This document shows, one piece after another, positions 1 through 11,930 of a stretch of 64,000 nucleotides of DNA. The notes beneath the pieces were generated by a model. The model was not told the DNA's origin, ran no database searches, and saw only the letters and a program-made list of their open reading frames with translations. Source of the stretch: Nemophila menziesii. Lineage: Eukaryota; Streptophyta; Magnoliopsida; Boraginales; Hydrophyllaceae. Position numbers and translations under genes: made by a program. Positions within the stretch are counted from its first letter, which is position 1, and each line of letters opens with the position of its first letter. The stretch is from NCBI GenBank assembly GCA_029959085.1, contig JARWIR010000002.1:62860154-62924153 (forward strand), given 5' to 3'.

Positions 1-820
1 AACAATGTTTTCTAATATTTTTGTCTTATAGCTCTGCTTTTAAATAACGTGTATAGGGAATAAAAGAGATATTTTTTGAGCAATTTGTAACATTGACTAT
101 TCAAATCTCTATTGAAGAGTATAATATGTATAAATAAACATGATCAATTAAAATGTAAAATAGCTATATTACTTATGAATATCATTATATCATTTCAGAA
201 TCGTACTACTATATTGTTCTATGATACTTTTATCCTACATGCAAGTAAAATTTAAGGGGATCAAAACATCAAACAAAATAATCATCAAAAAATTCCAAAA
301 AAGACCAAGCTTACAATAAAATCAACCTATGTAGTGAGCTCATAGTCCTCATAACCCCAATAACCCTTTTAATATCTAACATAACCCTTTTACATATCTT
401 TTCAACTAAAAAACAACACACTATTTTAAGTTAAGAAATTATGCCATAAAACCTTTTATTCTGGTAATCATAATCACATTAGATTCTTTATAAATACCAT
501 ACGAGTTATTAAGTAAATTAAAAGTTTTTTTTATTAATTTGGCTAAACTTGATAACTGTAATTAAGAATTGAATATATTTTCTTTCATGATATCCTTAAT
601 GTATAATTTTACAATTCTTTTAATTAAGAAACTGAAATTGGTTATTTAATGCATTTAATAGAATCATCACATATTAAACTTTCATTTATATTAGCAATTA
701 ATGGCTTTTATTCATATATCAACAAATTATATTAGACTTGGATAATACCATTTGTTTCCCACTTTTTTCCTATTAGCTCAAAATTACAACTCTATCCTAA
801 TATTCATCCAAATTTTAAAA
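1..820. repeat. Diverged copy of part of the 2-kb tandem unit at the right edge
   Basis: This stretch aligns over its whole length with 60196-61035 and 62213-63075, starting with a shared aacaatgttttctaatattt and ending at a shared catccaaattttaa. Small indels and scattered substitutions separate the copies. After about 820 the similarity stops abruptly: the right-edge copies continue into a 447-bp module that is absent here. No coding potential is visible. It lies ~59 kb from its relatives and may continue off the left edge. Confidence 0.85.
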
Positions 821-924
821 ATACTCTTTAATATTTCAGAAATTTAGATAAATCTTAATATTTATAAAGAAATATCAATACATACTATTATATAACTATT
901 AAAATGTCAAAAATTGATTTATCA

Positions 925-1905
925 TGCGATCACGTGGTACCCTTTTATGTTGCAATTAATTTAAAAACGATATACCTTTAAACTTAACTTGAAATCTAAA
1001 ACATGATGTCGTAGGGGTAAAATAGTACACTGAAATATTTAAACCAAAATAAAAAAAATACTATATATGTAAAAGTTTGACATAATATTAGGCTCTCAAA
1101 ATGCATTATTTGAGATTAGTAATATAATATACATATCTTTGTTTTCTTTAAAAAACTAATATAGAGTGCTTGTATATGTATAGTGAATTGACTTATATAA
1201 GATATGGTAAAAGAGAACTTAAAGTTTAATTTGTTCAAAACAAAATCATTATGTAAGCATGGTCAAATCATCATTTCATTTCACTTATATGTGCTAAGAA
1301 ATTAATAATGTTAACATATTTTACTATATTATGTCACATGTACACAGTATAGTAAACTATGTTTATAGGAATAATGACAATCCTTATCATGCTAAGATAA
1401 CGATTATATATTGAACAAATAAAAAATCAATTACACTTGTACAATTTTTTATATAATTCAATTATCAACACATATACAAGCACTCTATATAAGTTTTCAA
1501 AATAAAACAAAAATATGCATAATATATTAATAATATTGAATAATGCATTTTCATTTCTTAATATTACATTAAACTTTTATTTATATAGTGAACAAATAAA
1601 ACATTAATTACTCTTGTACCATTTTTTTATATAAGTCAATTATCTACACATATACAAACACTCTATATAAGTTTTTAAAATAAAACAAAAATATGCGTGA
1701 TATATTAATAATATTGAATAATGCATTTTGGGTTTCCTAATATTATATTAAACTTTTATTTATAATATATCTTTTATTTTGGTTTAAAATATTTCAATAC
1801 ACTTTTTAACCCCGGTCACATCATGTTTTACATTTTCCAAGTTTAGTTCCAAATGTTTATGATTTTTAAATTAACTTCGACAAATTGGGTACCATTTGAT
1901 TGATT
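925..1905. repeat. Large imperfect inverted repeat (fold-back element)
   Basis: The left arm (about 925-1200), reverse complemented, aligns with the right arm (about 1626-1905). Shared landmarks are ataatgcattttg, ttttattttggtttaaa, tttcaatacac/tttcagtgtac, acatcatgtttta and gggtacca. The right arm also contains an extra tandem copy (about 1430-1575 against 1598-1745) of the part nearest the loop. The ~230-bp loop is AT-rich and I see no ORF. Arms this long could be the terminal inverted repeats of a non-autonomous DNA transposon or a transcribed hairpin. I could not fix target-site duplications, so the class is open. Confidence 0.7.
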
Positions 1906-1920
1906 ATAAAACAAATAGTA

Positions 1921-2884
1921 TTATTTGAAAATAAATCATATATGTAATAAATCAACATACTAGTAATTAAACAAAAAATTATGTTTATAATAAATCAACA
2001 GATTATTTATTTCATTTATCTTTCAATAATTGCACTTTATATATTAGTCCTTATAAAAGTTCATCAAAAATAAAATATAAAAATAGAGAAATATAATAGG
2101 TATTCCAAAAAAATATCTATAAGTTATTTAATGTTTAATCGTTAAAAATAACAAAAAAATAATATACAAAAATTTAAAAATTTAAAAATTTAAAAATTAA
2201 AATAATATTAAGAATATTTAAAAATATCCATAAACCCAAAAAATTTTCTTAGTGGTTGTTAGTGGAAATTTAACTTGTAAGTAATAAAATCATGATTGTA
2301 TACCTTAGTTATCGGCTACATGCAAAGCATAATAACTTGTCTAAGTTAACAAATAAAAAACAAATTAAGTAATTAATAATCATTCAGTCTAAATATACTA
2401 GGATTTTCTTATGGGCCAAGAAATAATTAAATTTCTTGGAGAATAATTTTCTATAGTAAAATAATAACTTTTCTAATTGTTGTGAGGAAAATACATATAA
2501 ATTCAAAAAAAAAATCAGTTGCATCTACTAATAATTCATAAAATTGAAAGACACTGTGATTTAATTATATATCCAATCATTAAATCAACTCGTACTTACA
2601 AAACATATGATAATAAGACATATAGCATACTTAACCATTCTTGAATGTTTGTGTGATCTCTCGGCCTTCAAGTTTAAGTCAAACCAAAGCATATTCAATA
2701 TTTTTATGCAAATGCAAAAAAACCTAAAAGCAAGAGGACAAAAAGTATAACATTCAACTAACAAGCACAAATTAATGGTCAAATATAGTACATTCAAATA
2801 AAGGGAATTTGGTAAAAACATATATATTGTAAATTAAAATTATTAATGTTTTATAATCCATTCAAAAAATGGGCATTTCTTTAA
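1921..2884. other. AT-rich intergenic DNA, no feature recognised
   Basis: Long A and T runs and short taaaaattt-type repeats (about 2165-2215). The one open frame here, on the minus strand at 2585-2821, is short and hydrophobic without family resemblance, and I treat it as chance. Confidence 0.6.
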
Positions 2885-3195
2885 ACATATATATATTGTA
2901 AATTAAAATTAAATTATTAAATGTTTTCAATAAAAATTTATTAAATTATATAACTCACTTAATGAAATAGATATATATAAGCAATCACTTAATATAATCA
3001 TATGAATATAAAAAGTAGGATTTTCAAAATAAAATCACATCTAAAAACTATTATGAAACCATAGTGTGTCTCATTTATAGCAATTTTTTAAGCCATTAAG
3101 CAAGGATTTAGAACCATAACTATAGTAAGCACATCAAATTTGAAATAATTAAACATTATTCAAAACCATACTAACAAGGTTGAAAAATTGTTTGT
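2885..3195. repeat. Dispersed repeat block, third copy of 6440-6755 and 19560-19850
   Basis: Runs such as aaaaagtaggattttcaaaa, followed by ctattatgaaacc, tttatagcaattttt, aaggatttagaaccataac and ggaaaattgtttgt-type sequence occur in the same order here, at about 6440-6755 and at 19560-19850. The latter two belong to the segmental duplication; this copy is more diverged and lies outside it. It abuts a decayed copia fragment on its right. Its nature is unknown. Confidence 0.75.
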
Positions 3196-3935
3196 ATACA
3201 AAAGGAGTATTTTGTCATTGGGAAGAAAATAAACCACTTATTGAGCCCGAAGTACCATATCTTAGGAATATTAATACAAGACCTGATATAACATTCTCCA
3301 AAAAGAATTCAAATGATTTAATTCTTCACCAATACAAAGACATTTATATTGTGTCAAACATGTACTTTGTAATCTTTGAAGAACCATTATATAGGATTAT
3401 TATACTCAAGAAACTCACAATAATGTTTAATTAGATACGCAAATGCTGGGAGATCTCGTACTTGAGAATTATTTACATATGTCATTATTCTTTCAATTTA
3501 TGTAGAACATCGAGAATGTGTTTGATTAAAGTATTTGGTTCAACATATTTATAATCAATGTCATCTATCAAGCAATAAAATTCAACCACCTGTAAGATTA
3601 TTTTGCATGTATTTATCAAATAAAGGAAAAATATATTTAATATGACAAAATCAAGCATAGTTCACCAAAGTTTTTCTTCATGCATGAGCTTTTAAAGAAA
3701 GGGAGGTTGGCATGTATTAAATTTAATCAATTGATAACCTTGAAGACTTGTGCCATGAAAATGTTTGAAAGATTAATATAATATTTTGGGATGCTTTGAT
3801 TTAGATATTTATCTTAACTTGTACACATGAAGTGGAGATAGTACTTTCTACACTCTTTTTCCTTTAACTAAGTTTTATCCTACCATCATGTTATTTTATA
3901 AGGCAATGTCAAGTCCATATTTAAAATAATAACCA
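3196..3935 (+). pseudogene. Decayed Ty1/copia pol 3' end (RT/RNase H remnant)
   Basis: Conceptual translation in shifting plus-strand frames gives pieces in the order of a plant copia reverse transcriptase and RNase H. At about 3218-3300 there is KPLIEPEVPYL, then NTRPDITFS, the usual PLIGxxVPYLSAIGALMYLANxTRPDIAFS block with an internal deletion. Near 3435 there is RYANAG (family GYADAG), near 3510 HRECV (family SRECVWLRS), then IYNQCHLSSNKI, MFERLI and a final HMKWR-like end. The following tactctttttcctttaactaagttttatcc and aaggcaatgtc resemble the sequence that usually lies between copia pol and the 3' LTR. Stops, frameshifts and deletions are frequent, so it is non-functional. No LTR or target-site duplication was recognised. 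Confidence 0.65.
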
Positions 3936-4539
3936 AGGGAAAGTGTTAATATGATAATTAATATGCATAATATTTGTTCTTATTTTTGTTTTGCGTGAAT
4001 AAAGAATATGCACACTTACTCATGTTGACCCCCAAATAAGCCAGAACGAAGTTACTCAAATTCGAGAGAAATTCAAACATTGTACCTCCCGATACTGAAT
4101 AAAAAAGACTTCTTTAGTTAAGCTAACCAGTTAACCAATCTCGTTAGTGTATATTACAAATAATAGTGGACATGTTTGTAACTTCAATACATATTCTTTT
4201 GCAACACATTCTTTGTTCTTATAATATTGTATCGTTAACATGGTAGAGTAAAGTTTTCATTTTCCTATATAAAGGTCACTTGATTAGTTACCACTGATAA
4301 ACTTTTTCAAGCTTAAAATCATCAATCTCCTTATATTTATATACTTACTAACATTTTACGTTTTATGAGATAGAAATTGATCCTCATTAATGCATTATGG
4401 GTTAAAATTAAAAAAAAAAAACAAAACAACACTAATTATTATTGAAAATTGTTTGGAACACTGAATAAAAGGAAAAAATTAGGAAATGATCGCCCAACAT
4501 GTGACAAAAACAAAAAAGAGCTTACAAATTCAAAAAAAA
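3936..4539. other. Intergenic DNA left of the segmental duplication
   Basis: AT-rich unique sequence forming the left flank of copy 1. An open frame starting at 4449 runs across the duplication border at 4540; copy 2 has a copia gag upstream instead, so that frame is not conserved and is probably chance. Confidence 0.5.
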
Positions 4540-4984
4540 CAACAAACAACATTTCTAACATCCGCATGTTACTATATAAATCACATGAACAAACCAGACT
4601 TTCTAAATTCTATCCTAATGCGCCTTCCATGAAATTCTTGACTGTTGATTTCATTCAAGGCCTTTGCGTTATCTCTAGTATCATAATAATCTATGTACAT
4701 AAGGTTCGGATCTCAACTAATACTTTTATCGGGCCTAACAAAAGTAATCCATCAAAAAATACAAAATAAGCAAAATCATTGAACTAAAAAAATCATATAT
4801 ATATCGAAAATAGTATTTATAATTTTGAGATTTGATGCGAAAGTAGGTATAGTAATTACTTCACATGAAGATTACTTAACATAAACATCAAAATTTTGTT
4901 CACGGCTAGCGAAGAAGACTAAAGGATCCAAACTAGAAATCATTATTGTGCCTTTTATTATGTACATCTATGATATTTATAGAG

Positions 4985-5092
4985 AATGTAACAGTGAACT
5001 CAGCCCAGCTTCAGCGATTATGAGACCACGTACGGGTGGTGAATTTGAAGAAGGTGAAATGGGAGGGGACACCGAGGAATTACCCAAACAAT
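4985..5092 (+). pseudogene. Possible 3'-terminal exon fragment of an unidentified gene (copy 1)
   Basis: A short region of non-AT-rich, coding-like sequence ends in a stop at about 5092. Read in the frame of that stop it gives AIMRPRTGGEFEEGEMGG followed by DTEELPKQ, an acidic soluble-looking tail. It is preceded by an AG acceptor-like site (agaatgtaacag) near 4993. The homologous region in copy 2 (18130-18235) keeps the frame with two Glu-to-Asp changes, but a 4-bp indel lies just upstream (ctcagcccagc here, ctcagcccaaacagc there). I do not recognise the family, and it may be a captured or stranded exon. Confidence 0.35.
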
Positions 5093-6589
5093 AATAAAAC
5101 TTCATGGTAATAAGTTTTCTGCATAAACTGATATTGTATATGTTTATTTTGAATCTCCCTCAAAGCACTTTGTGTCTGTCTTTATCAGAACTTATAAGCA
5201 ACGTTCTCGTTTACTGAAATATCATAACCAACAATCTATTTTGTGATTAGAAAAATATACGTTAATGTGATGAAAAACAATAACAATAATAGAATTTCAA
5301 TTAATCAAAGTATTCTTTAAACTTTTTAAAAACATAATCCTAAAATTTATGGTACTTATACATAGATTTCATGAATTATTAATCTTGAGATAATAAACAT
5401 GCCACATATGATAAAGGACTAGTTAAACAATTAACAAAGAAAATTAGTTAAATAATATATACTTTAAACAATCAATGAGATCACTCAACTAACAAAACTA
5501 TAAAACTAGAATAAAAAACTTTTATATAATGACATAGAATTATAATAAACAATATATAAAAGACACATAATTAAAAAGTTCAGTTTTTGCAAACATCAAT
5601 ATCTCATATCACGTGTGTTTAATATATATGTTTCTCAACTAAAAAACTTTTATATGAATGTTTCAGGTTCATTTAAAACAACATAAAATCCAATTCATAA
5701 TGTTACCGATATTGTAATTCAAAGTTCATACATCCATAAGTATCATAAGCTTTAACAATTAAAAGAAATGGAACACGTAATAATAATAGATAAACAAATC
5801 ATGCAATTCTATTCAATCTCATTTATGTTCGATACCATAAACTATGTGCGCAACAAGTCAATTTAAAGTAAAACCTATCATTTAAGGTATTTGTTCAACA
5901 TAAAATTTGATTGTTTAAATGTTAAGGAACTTACTATTAGTAGTGTGATTCAATTGTTTTTTCTCTTTTATTTGTTGGTGTTTTGGTTTGTTTCCTGGCC
6001 ATTGTAGTGTGTTTGGAAATCAACCTAAAAAATGATTATAGTGGAAATATTTGTAATCACATATGCATTTTCATACTAAACTAAACTAATTTATTGATAA
6101 TCTCAATTTGCATAGTAAATTCAACTAAGCCTAACTGAAAAATTTAACTGATTCAATGATAAACGGAATAGTAAACTATTAATTCCTCCATTTTTTTCTA
6201 ACTAAACATATATATGGATAAGAAAAGTATAAATACATATTTTAAAACATAAACATCACAGTTTATTAAGAAATAATTAACAAATGCCATTCAACCAAAA
6301 TGAACAAGAATTTGAATCTGTAAAAATTCTCAATTGAAGAAAGCATTGTAATCGAAACTTACAACTAATTAGTTTATTTGTTGGTAAGTAATTAGTTTAT
6401 TTACAAAATTACACATACATAAATGGAAACAAAAGTTCAAAAACAATAAAATATACTGTAAATAAAAAATAAAATTATTCATTTTTTCAATAAAAATTAA
6501 TTGAATTATAAAACTCACATAATCAAATAGATCTATAAATGCAATCACTTAATATAAAAAGTAGGATTTTCAAAATAAAATCATATCTG

Positions 6590-7030
6590 AAGACTATTAT
6601 GAAACCCTAGTAGGTCTCTTTTATAGCAATTTTTAAACCCATTAAGTAAGGATTTAGAACCATAACCGTAGTAACCACATCAAATCTGAAATCATTGAAC
6701 ATTTTTAACAAACTAGACAAAACAGACTTACAAGATTGGAAAATTGTTTGTTTAGAAAATTACCTGAAAAATGAAATAAAAATTGAATATCATTGAACAT
6801 TCTCTTTTTTTTTATTATCATTTTAGAAAAGAAGGATGAGATATCTGAGTATGAGAGAGATATGTGGAGTATAAGATAGATTTTGTGAGAGACTGTGATA
6901 AACAATGAAAAGTGTAGGTCTTGAAACAAAGTAACGTGTCATCTTATGGGCTGAAGAATAGAAGGTTAGAAGAAACTCATGGGTTAGAAGGGTCAGTTTT
7001 ACGGGTCTACTTTGTTACATAATTGGAAAA
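6590..7030 (-). promoter_or_regulatory. Promoter/leader-like block, duplicated in copy 2
   Basis: Read on the minus strand, this block has AGCCCA (site II-like) and ACCCATGAG motifs near 6945-6985, then a pyrimidine-rich stretch with TCTCTCATACTCAG and a TTTTTCAGGTAA splice-like site near 6765. That resembles a plant 5' leader. No downstream coding exon was found on that strand. The equivalent in copy 2 is about 19720-20175, where an extra ~50 bp (gcgcaaaccaagaaaatgga and more) is present at 20090-20140. The evidence is by composition only. Confidence 0.2.
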
Positions 7031-7103
7031 CGTTGTATTAAAAATAATAAAAAAAATTATAGGAAAAATAAGTTAAAAATATAACTAAACTATAAGTATA
7101 ACC

Positions 7104-7760
7104 TTAAATCGGACACTTTTAAATTTTATGGTAATATTTAACTTTTAAAAAAACAAATGTAAATTTGACGGTTTATAAATTTATAATTCCTTTGGTTAAA
7201 TACTCAAAATATCATTGGACCTCATTCTCCTTATCCTAAGAGTCCAACTCTTTTTTATACATTAAAAGTTTCATACATAGTTTATATTTGTTTAATCATT
7301 AAAATATGGTTTTGTTTGATAATTTTATACAAGAATATATTTGTTCTTGCAACTATATGATTGATTTAGTCACAAACGTGTGAATGTGAAGACTATCATA
7401 TTTTAAAGAAACTCCATTTGTACTGTTGGTAACTATGTAGTATTATCATATAATATCATTCTTGTTTGAACTAAAAAAATATTATTGGCACCCAAAAACA
7501 AACAATCGCAAACATATACACATTCTTATGATATTGTGAATATGACACAAAAAAATGATATTTTATCTGTATATAATTTCACACATACAAATATAAATAA
7601 AGAGTGACCATAATTTAATTTAGCTAAAAATACCCAATTGACATTTAAATTTATCTACAAACACCTACTATATATGGATTACCCTAAAATTAAAAAACAC
7701 GTTAATAAAAAATAAATGAAGCCTAAAATACCGAAAACAAACACCATGAATTCTTGCCCC
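7104..7760. other. Segment present only in duplication copy 1
   Basis: Copy 2 jumps from the equivalent of 7103 (at 20256) straight into a CACTA element and resumes at the equivalent of 7764 (at 26633), so these 657 bp were lost there. The sequence is AT-rich without recognisable genes. Confidence 0.8.
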
Positions 7761-10011
7761 TCTCTCCCCAGCCTTTGTCCTTCAACAACAACCGTTCAAG
7801 GTGTCACTCCAACACCATTGAATTACCGCTGCCATTCATGGACCCACCCCAGCACTATCATTGTTGCATTTTATCCATCACAACCACATCAAACTCTCAT
7901 TATCTTGTACGATGTTAAATAAAAGAAGGTTTCATCCCAATATTTTCTTCTTGAGTAAATTCTTCAAATGTTCAATATATAGAAGTGGGTGAATCACCAC
8001 CGCCTTTTAATACTCACCAACACTATTGTTCTATGTTTACACGACTCATAGTTGCAACCCGCACTACCTCTATAACCACCATTACCACCATCGACTTCCA
8101 TGTAACCCCAGAAAACCACCACAAACGTGATATCTATATTCAACATCAAAGACTAAAAAATCTCTTTTTCAATTAATCAAATGATAACATTGGTATTACA
8201 AAAGTAGTGTTCGATAAAATCACCAAGTCATTTTTCAATTTTATTTTCCCCTTTTATCGGTAATTATATCATCTGGACTCCATTGCCATTTAATAGAATT
8301 TCTCTTCTATCAACGAAATTAAGTCTAGGATTTCACTTCTAACTTTGAAGAAATTTACATGTAATGAGATTTCTCTTCTCGCTAATCAGTTAAAATTATA
8401 TATGGAATAACTCATTGAATTTTGGTGAGACTCTAATTTAATCAAATGTTAGCATTCTTTGTCTAAATCTCCATTTAACATTTAACATTTTACACTCTTT
8501 CGGATAAAATCAAATAGTTTAAATCAAATTCACTTGGTAAATATATAATTTTAAAATCAAATGTATAAATATAGGGGGGGATTGAAGAGATCTTATGGAC
8601 TAGAGAAACATAGACTTGCACGTCCAACAAATATGTGGTACAAGATATAATGAACAACAAATTTATGAAACAATTTCAACATTAACTAATTTTCTACATA
8701 GTTGGTTATTCAGTTAATTACTGTTGTGTAGCTTATTATATAAAATTTTCATAATTTTCAGTTAGATCCTTTAAAAGTTTCAATTTCGAATCATATATGT
8801 TATATTTAAAACGTTGTAAGTTAAAAATTCCATTTGCTTTTAAAAATATACATAATTACATACAAAATGAAATGGAGTATTGTTTATAATGTATTATATT
8901 CGAATTAAATAGTTTTTTTATCATATTATTATAGGTAAAATAATAAATAAACATAAAATATAAATTTAGCCCATTTTCACTATGTATTAAAAAAAAGAAG
9001 TTAATATACCTTTTTGTTTAAACAAATTAAAATAGTCACCTAGATTAAATAATAATTCTTAAAATATACTCTTAAGGTTAAAAAATCCACATTATTTTTT
9101 TTGTAAAATTAAAAAACTTATAGAACAAACATAATTGTCTTCATAGTGGTACTAACCTATCAACTCCCCTTACATAAAAAAAAATTTCAATCTTCATTGC
9201 ACCAACACCCATAAAGCATATCAATTTTTGTTATTTAGATTTTTAATTTCATTTGCCTTTCTAATTGAATTTAGTTTTCAGTATATGGATTTACGTTTGA
9301 TATATAATTAGATATATATCTATATTGGAGAAGGGCCAATGACCCGAAATATATCCTATTTCCCTCTATATATTTTAACCTTTGGATAAAAATTTTATTC
9401 TTTCTAGCCAATAGATCTAATTCAATTAAAGGTCAAGATTGTATAAATTAGACCAACACTCTGAAATGTCTTGATTTTCGTCTATATTTTTCAGCCGTTA
9501 GATTATGTGCGGGTCATTTTATTATAATTTATTTAGTTTTAATTATATGTTGGCCATTTTATTATAATTTATTTATTTTAATACAATTAACTGATTTCCA
9601 CAATTTTTTTGGATACAAAATACATAATATTAATATTCTTAATAATAAAATTCTAGCAAACAAGATTTAATAATAAGATTTTAGTTTTTTTAGTTTGTTT
9701 TTATCTCAAAAAATATTTATTTATTTGGTGTTTAATTTATTTTTATAAATTAAAAATTTTCAAAGTTCCTTTAGACATGAGTTTATACCTAGTGTATATA
9801 TATATTTACGTATATATACATATATATATATATTGATGATATTATTGTTTTCAAAGACTAATTATAAGAATTTTTGTCTAGTCTAGAATTGATGGGTTGT
9901 ATATATATGTATTTATAGATACATGTGTATCTATTGTTTCGGGAGTCGGGGAAGAAAACTGGGTGGGTACCAGGGTAGAAACGGAAATGGAGAATATATG
10001 TTTTATATACA

Positions 10012-10020
10012 CGTATATAC

Positions 10021-10082
<62 letters not shown>
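10012..10082. repeat. TA dinucleotide microsatellite (copy 1)
   Basis: Nearly uninterrupted alternating TA with a single ca interruption near 10034. It produces chance open frames rich in Ile-Tyr on both strands. The paralogous tract in copy 2 is at 46870-46936 and is similar in length; a second small tract follows at about 10270-10290. Confidence 0.95.
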
Positions 10083-10084
<2 letters not shown>

Positions 10085-11930
10085 GTGTGCGAGAATAAAG
10101 ATAGATGTAAAGCAGAATTATACCTCATATATTTTAATAACATTGTCTGATGAAATAAACAAGAAAAAAAATCAGATGAAAAGAGATAAACCAATTCATT
10201 AAATAATGAAAACACCATAGTGTAGGCGATAAAGGGTGAAATAAAGTATTAATTTCTCTCTAACAATGCGTATATATATATATATATATTTGTTTCTTTA
10301 TTGTTTTTGTTTTTTTATCAAAATTTAGAGGGTAGACGTACTAGTGTAGTATTAGGATGGGATGGGACGGGGGTTATTTAATTATCACTATTGAGCATGA
10401 TCTAATTATCAAAGATTCGGTTAACCGTTTGTTGATATGTTGAACCAACATTCTTAATCTTATTGACATAAATTTGTCGAAATAAGATATTTCTCTGTTA
10501 CAAAGGTGGTATTTTACTCGTCTTCCTCGATATCATATTTTTATTGTAGCTTTTTACATATTCCTAAAGGATAATAAAGGATGTCCAACTGTGGATTCCA
10601 TGATCTTGTTTTATCTTTAAGAGGAGAAATTTGTCCTTTGACCACACTCGATTAACGTTAGTACAATCTACATAAGTCTTACATGCTCACTGAGTATGGA
10701 GTTGGCGATCCATATGGATACTGGGCATCTAGAATGTTGCAGGATTTTAATAATCGGGTCACTTATTGTCGGATGACAATTTTATTTTCATCCAAGAAGT
10801 TCCCATTATATAAAGAGAAGGGTTTGACATCTAGATCTAGTATAGATAGTGTTAGCTAATACTTTAGAGTGTGTACACAATGTTTGGATAAGAATCACGA
10901 ACGAAAATCAGGAAATAACTGTTATGGGAGCTTGTAGACTAATTTTAGACACTCGTATTGACTCACCTAATATTATGTCATATTTTTGTAAAGATTTTGG
11001 AACCTCTCCAACCCGAATATACTAGGTGGAATTTTATTCTATAATTCACATAATTTACTCATTGAGGAAGCCCTTATAATACAAGGATGAGTGAGTAAGG
11101 GTTATAATATTTTTGGTTTTTTTTTATATTGCAATTTATGTTTAGATTATTTTAGGTATGAGTGATTGGACCAACCTAACCTGCTAAGTTTTCTAAAAGA
11201 TGATACATATGTTAAGTTTTTTAAAAGGTGGTACATATAATTTTATTGACAACATATCCACAATAACTAATCATATAAAAAAAAGTATCTATAAAAAATA
11301 TCTATAAAAAAATAATTACTATTTTTAAATTAAATATATTAATACATGTTAATAAGTAATATAAAAAATGTTTGACTATATGATCAAATCAAATTATTTT
11401 TTTATTTTCACATATTAAGTGAATATAGGCTCTTATTCTCGCCAAAAGCAGACAAAATAATTAGAAAATAAATTAAAAATAGAAAATGGTATTAAATGGA
11501 CTAGTGTTAATAATAATATTTATAATATTTTTGTCATAAATAAAAATTTCCTATTGATAGTTTGTCTATTGGTTAGACTAATCCGAGCCTAAAGTGGATC
11601 TCAGATGTATTGATAAAGAAATAAAAAAAACTTTTTATAATTAGCATCTCTTTCAACCCCTAACTCCCCTCCTCGGTGGCTGTTTTAGTTTAGTGTTTTC
11701 AACCTCTCTAAAATTTTTAAACAATCTCCTCGTCTCCTTTAACATTATCTTTTTTAAATCTGTTACATTCCTATTCCTCCTATTTTATAAACGTGTAATT
11801 AGTGTAATTAGGTATTTTTAATCTAGATCCAGATCTATACTGAAAAAGTATAATTAGTGTGATGTGGTATTTTAATCGCATCTCGTCTCAGATCGATATT
11901 CATGACATTTCAAGTAAGTATTGTAGATAT

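Noticed and set aside
7716..8176. Two plus-strand Thr/Pro/Ser-rich frames
   Set aside because: Low-complexity acc/cca-rich DNA; the homologous stretch in copy 2 (26640-27055) has frame-changing indels, so no selection on protein is visible.
9897..10218. Overlapping frames rich in Ile-Tyr on both strands (also 46551-47197)
   Set aside because: They are translations of TA microsatellites and nothing in them resembles a protein family.
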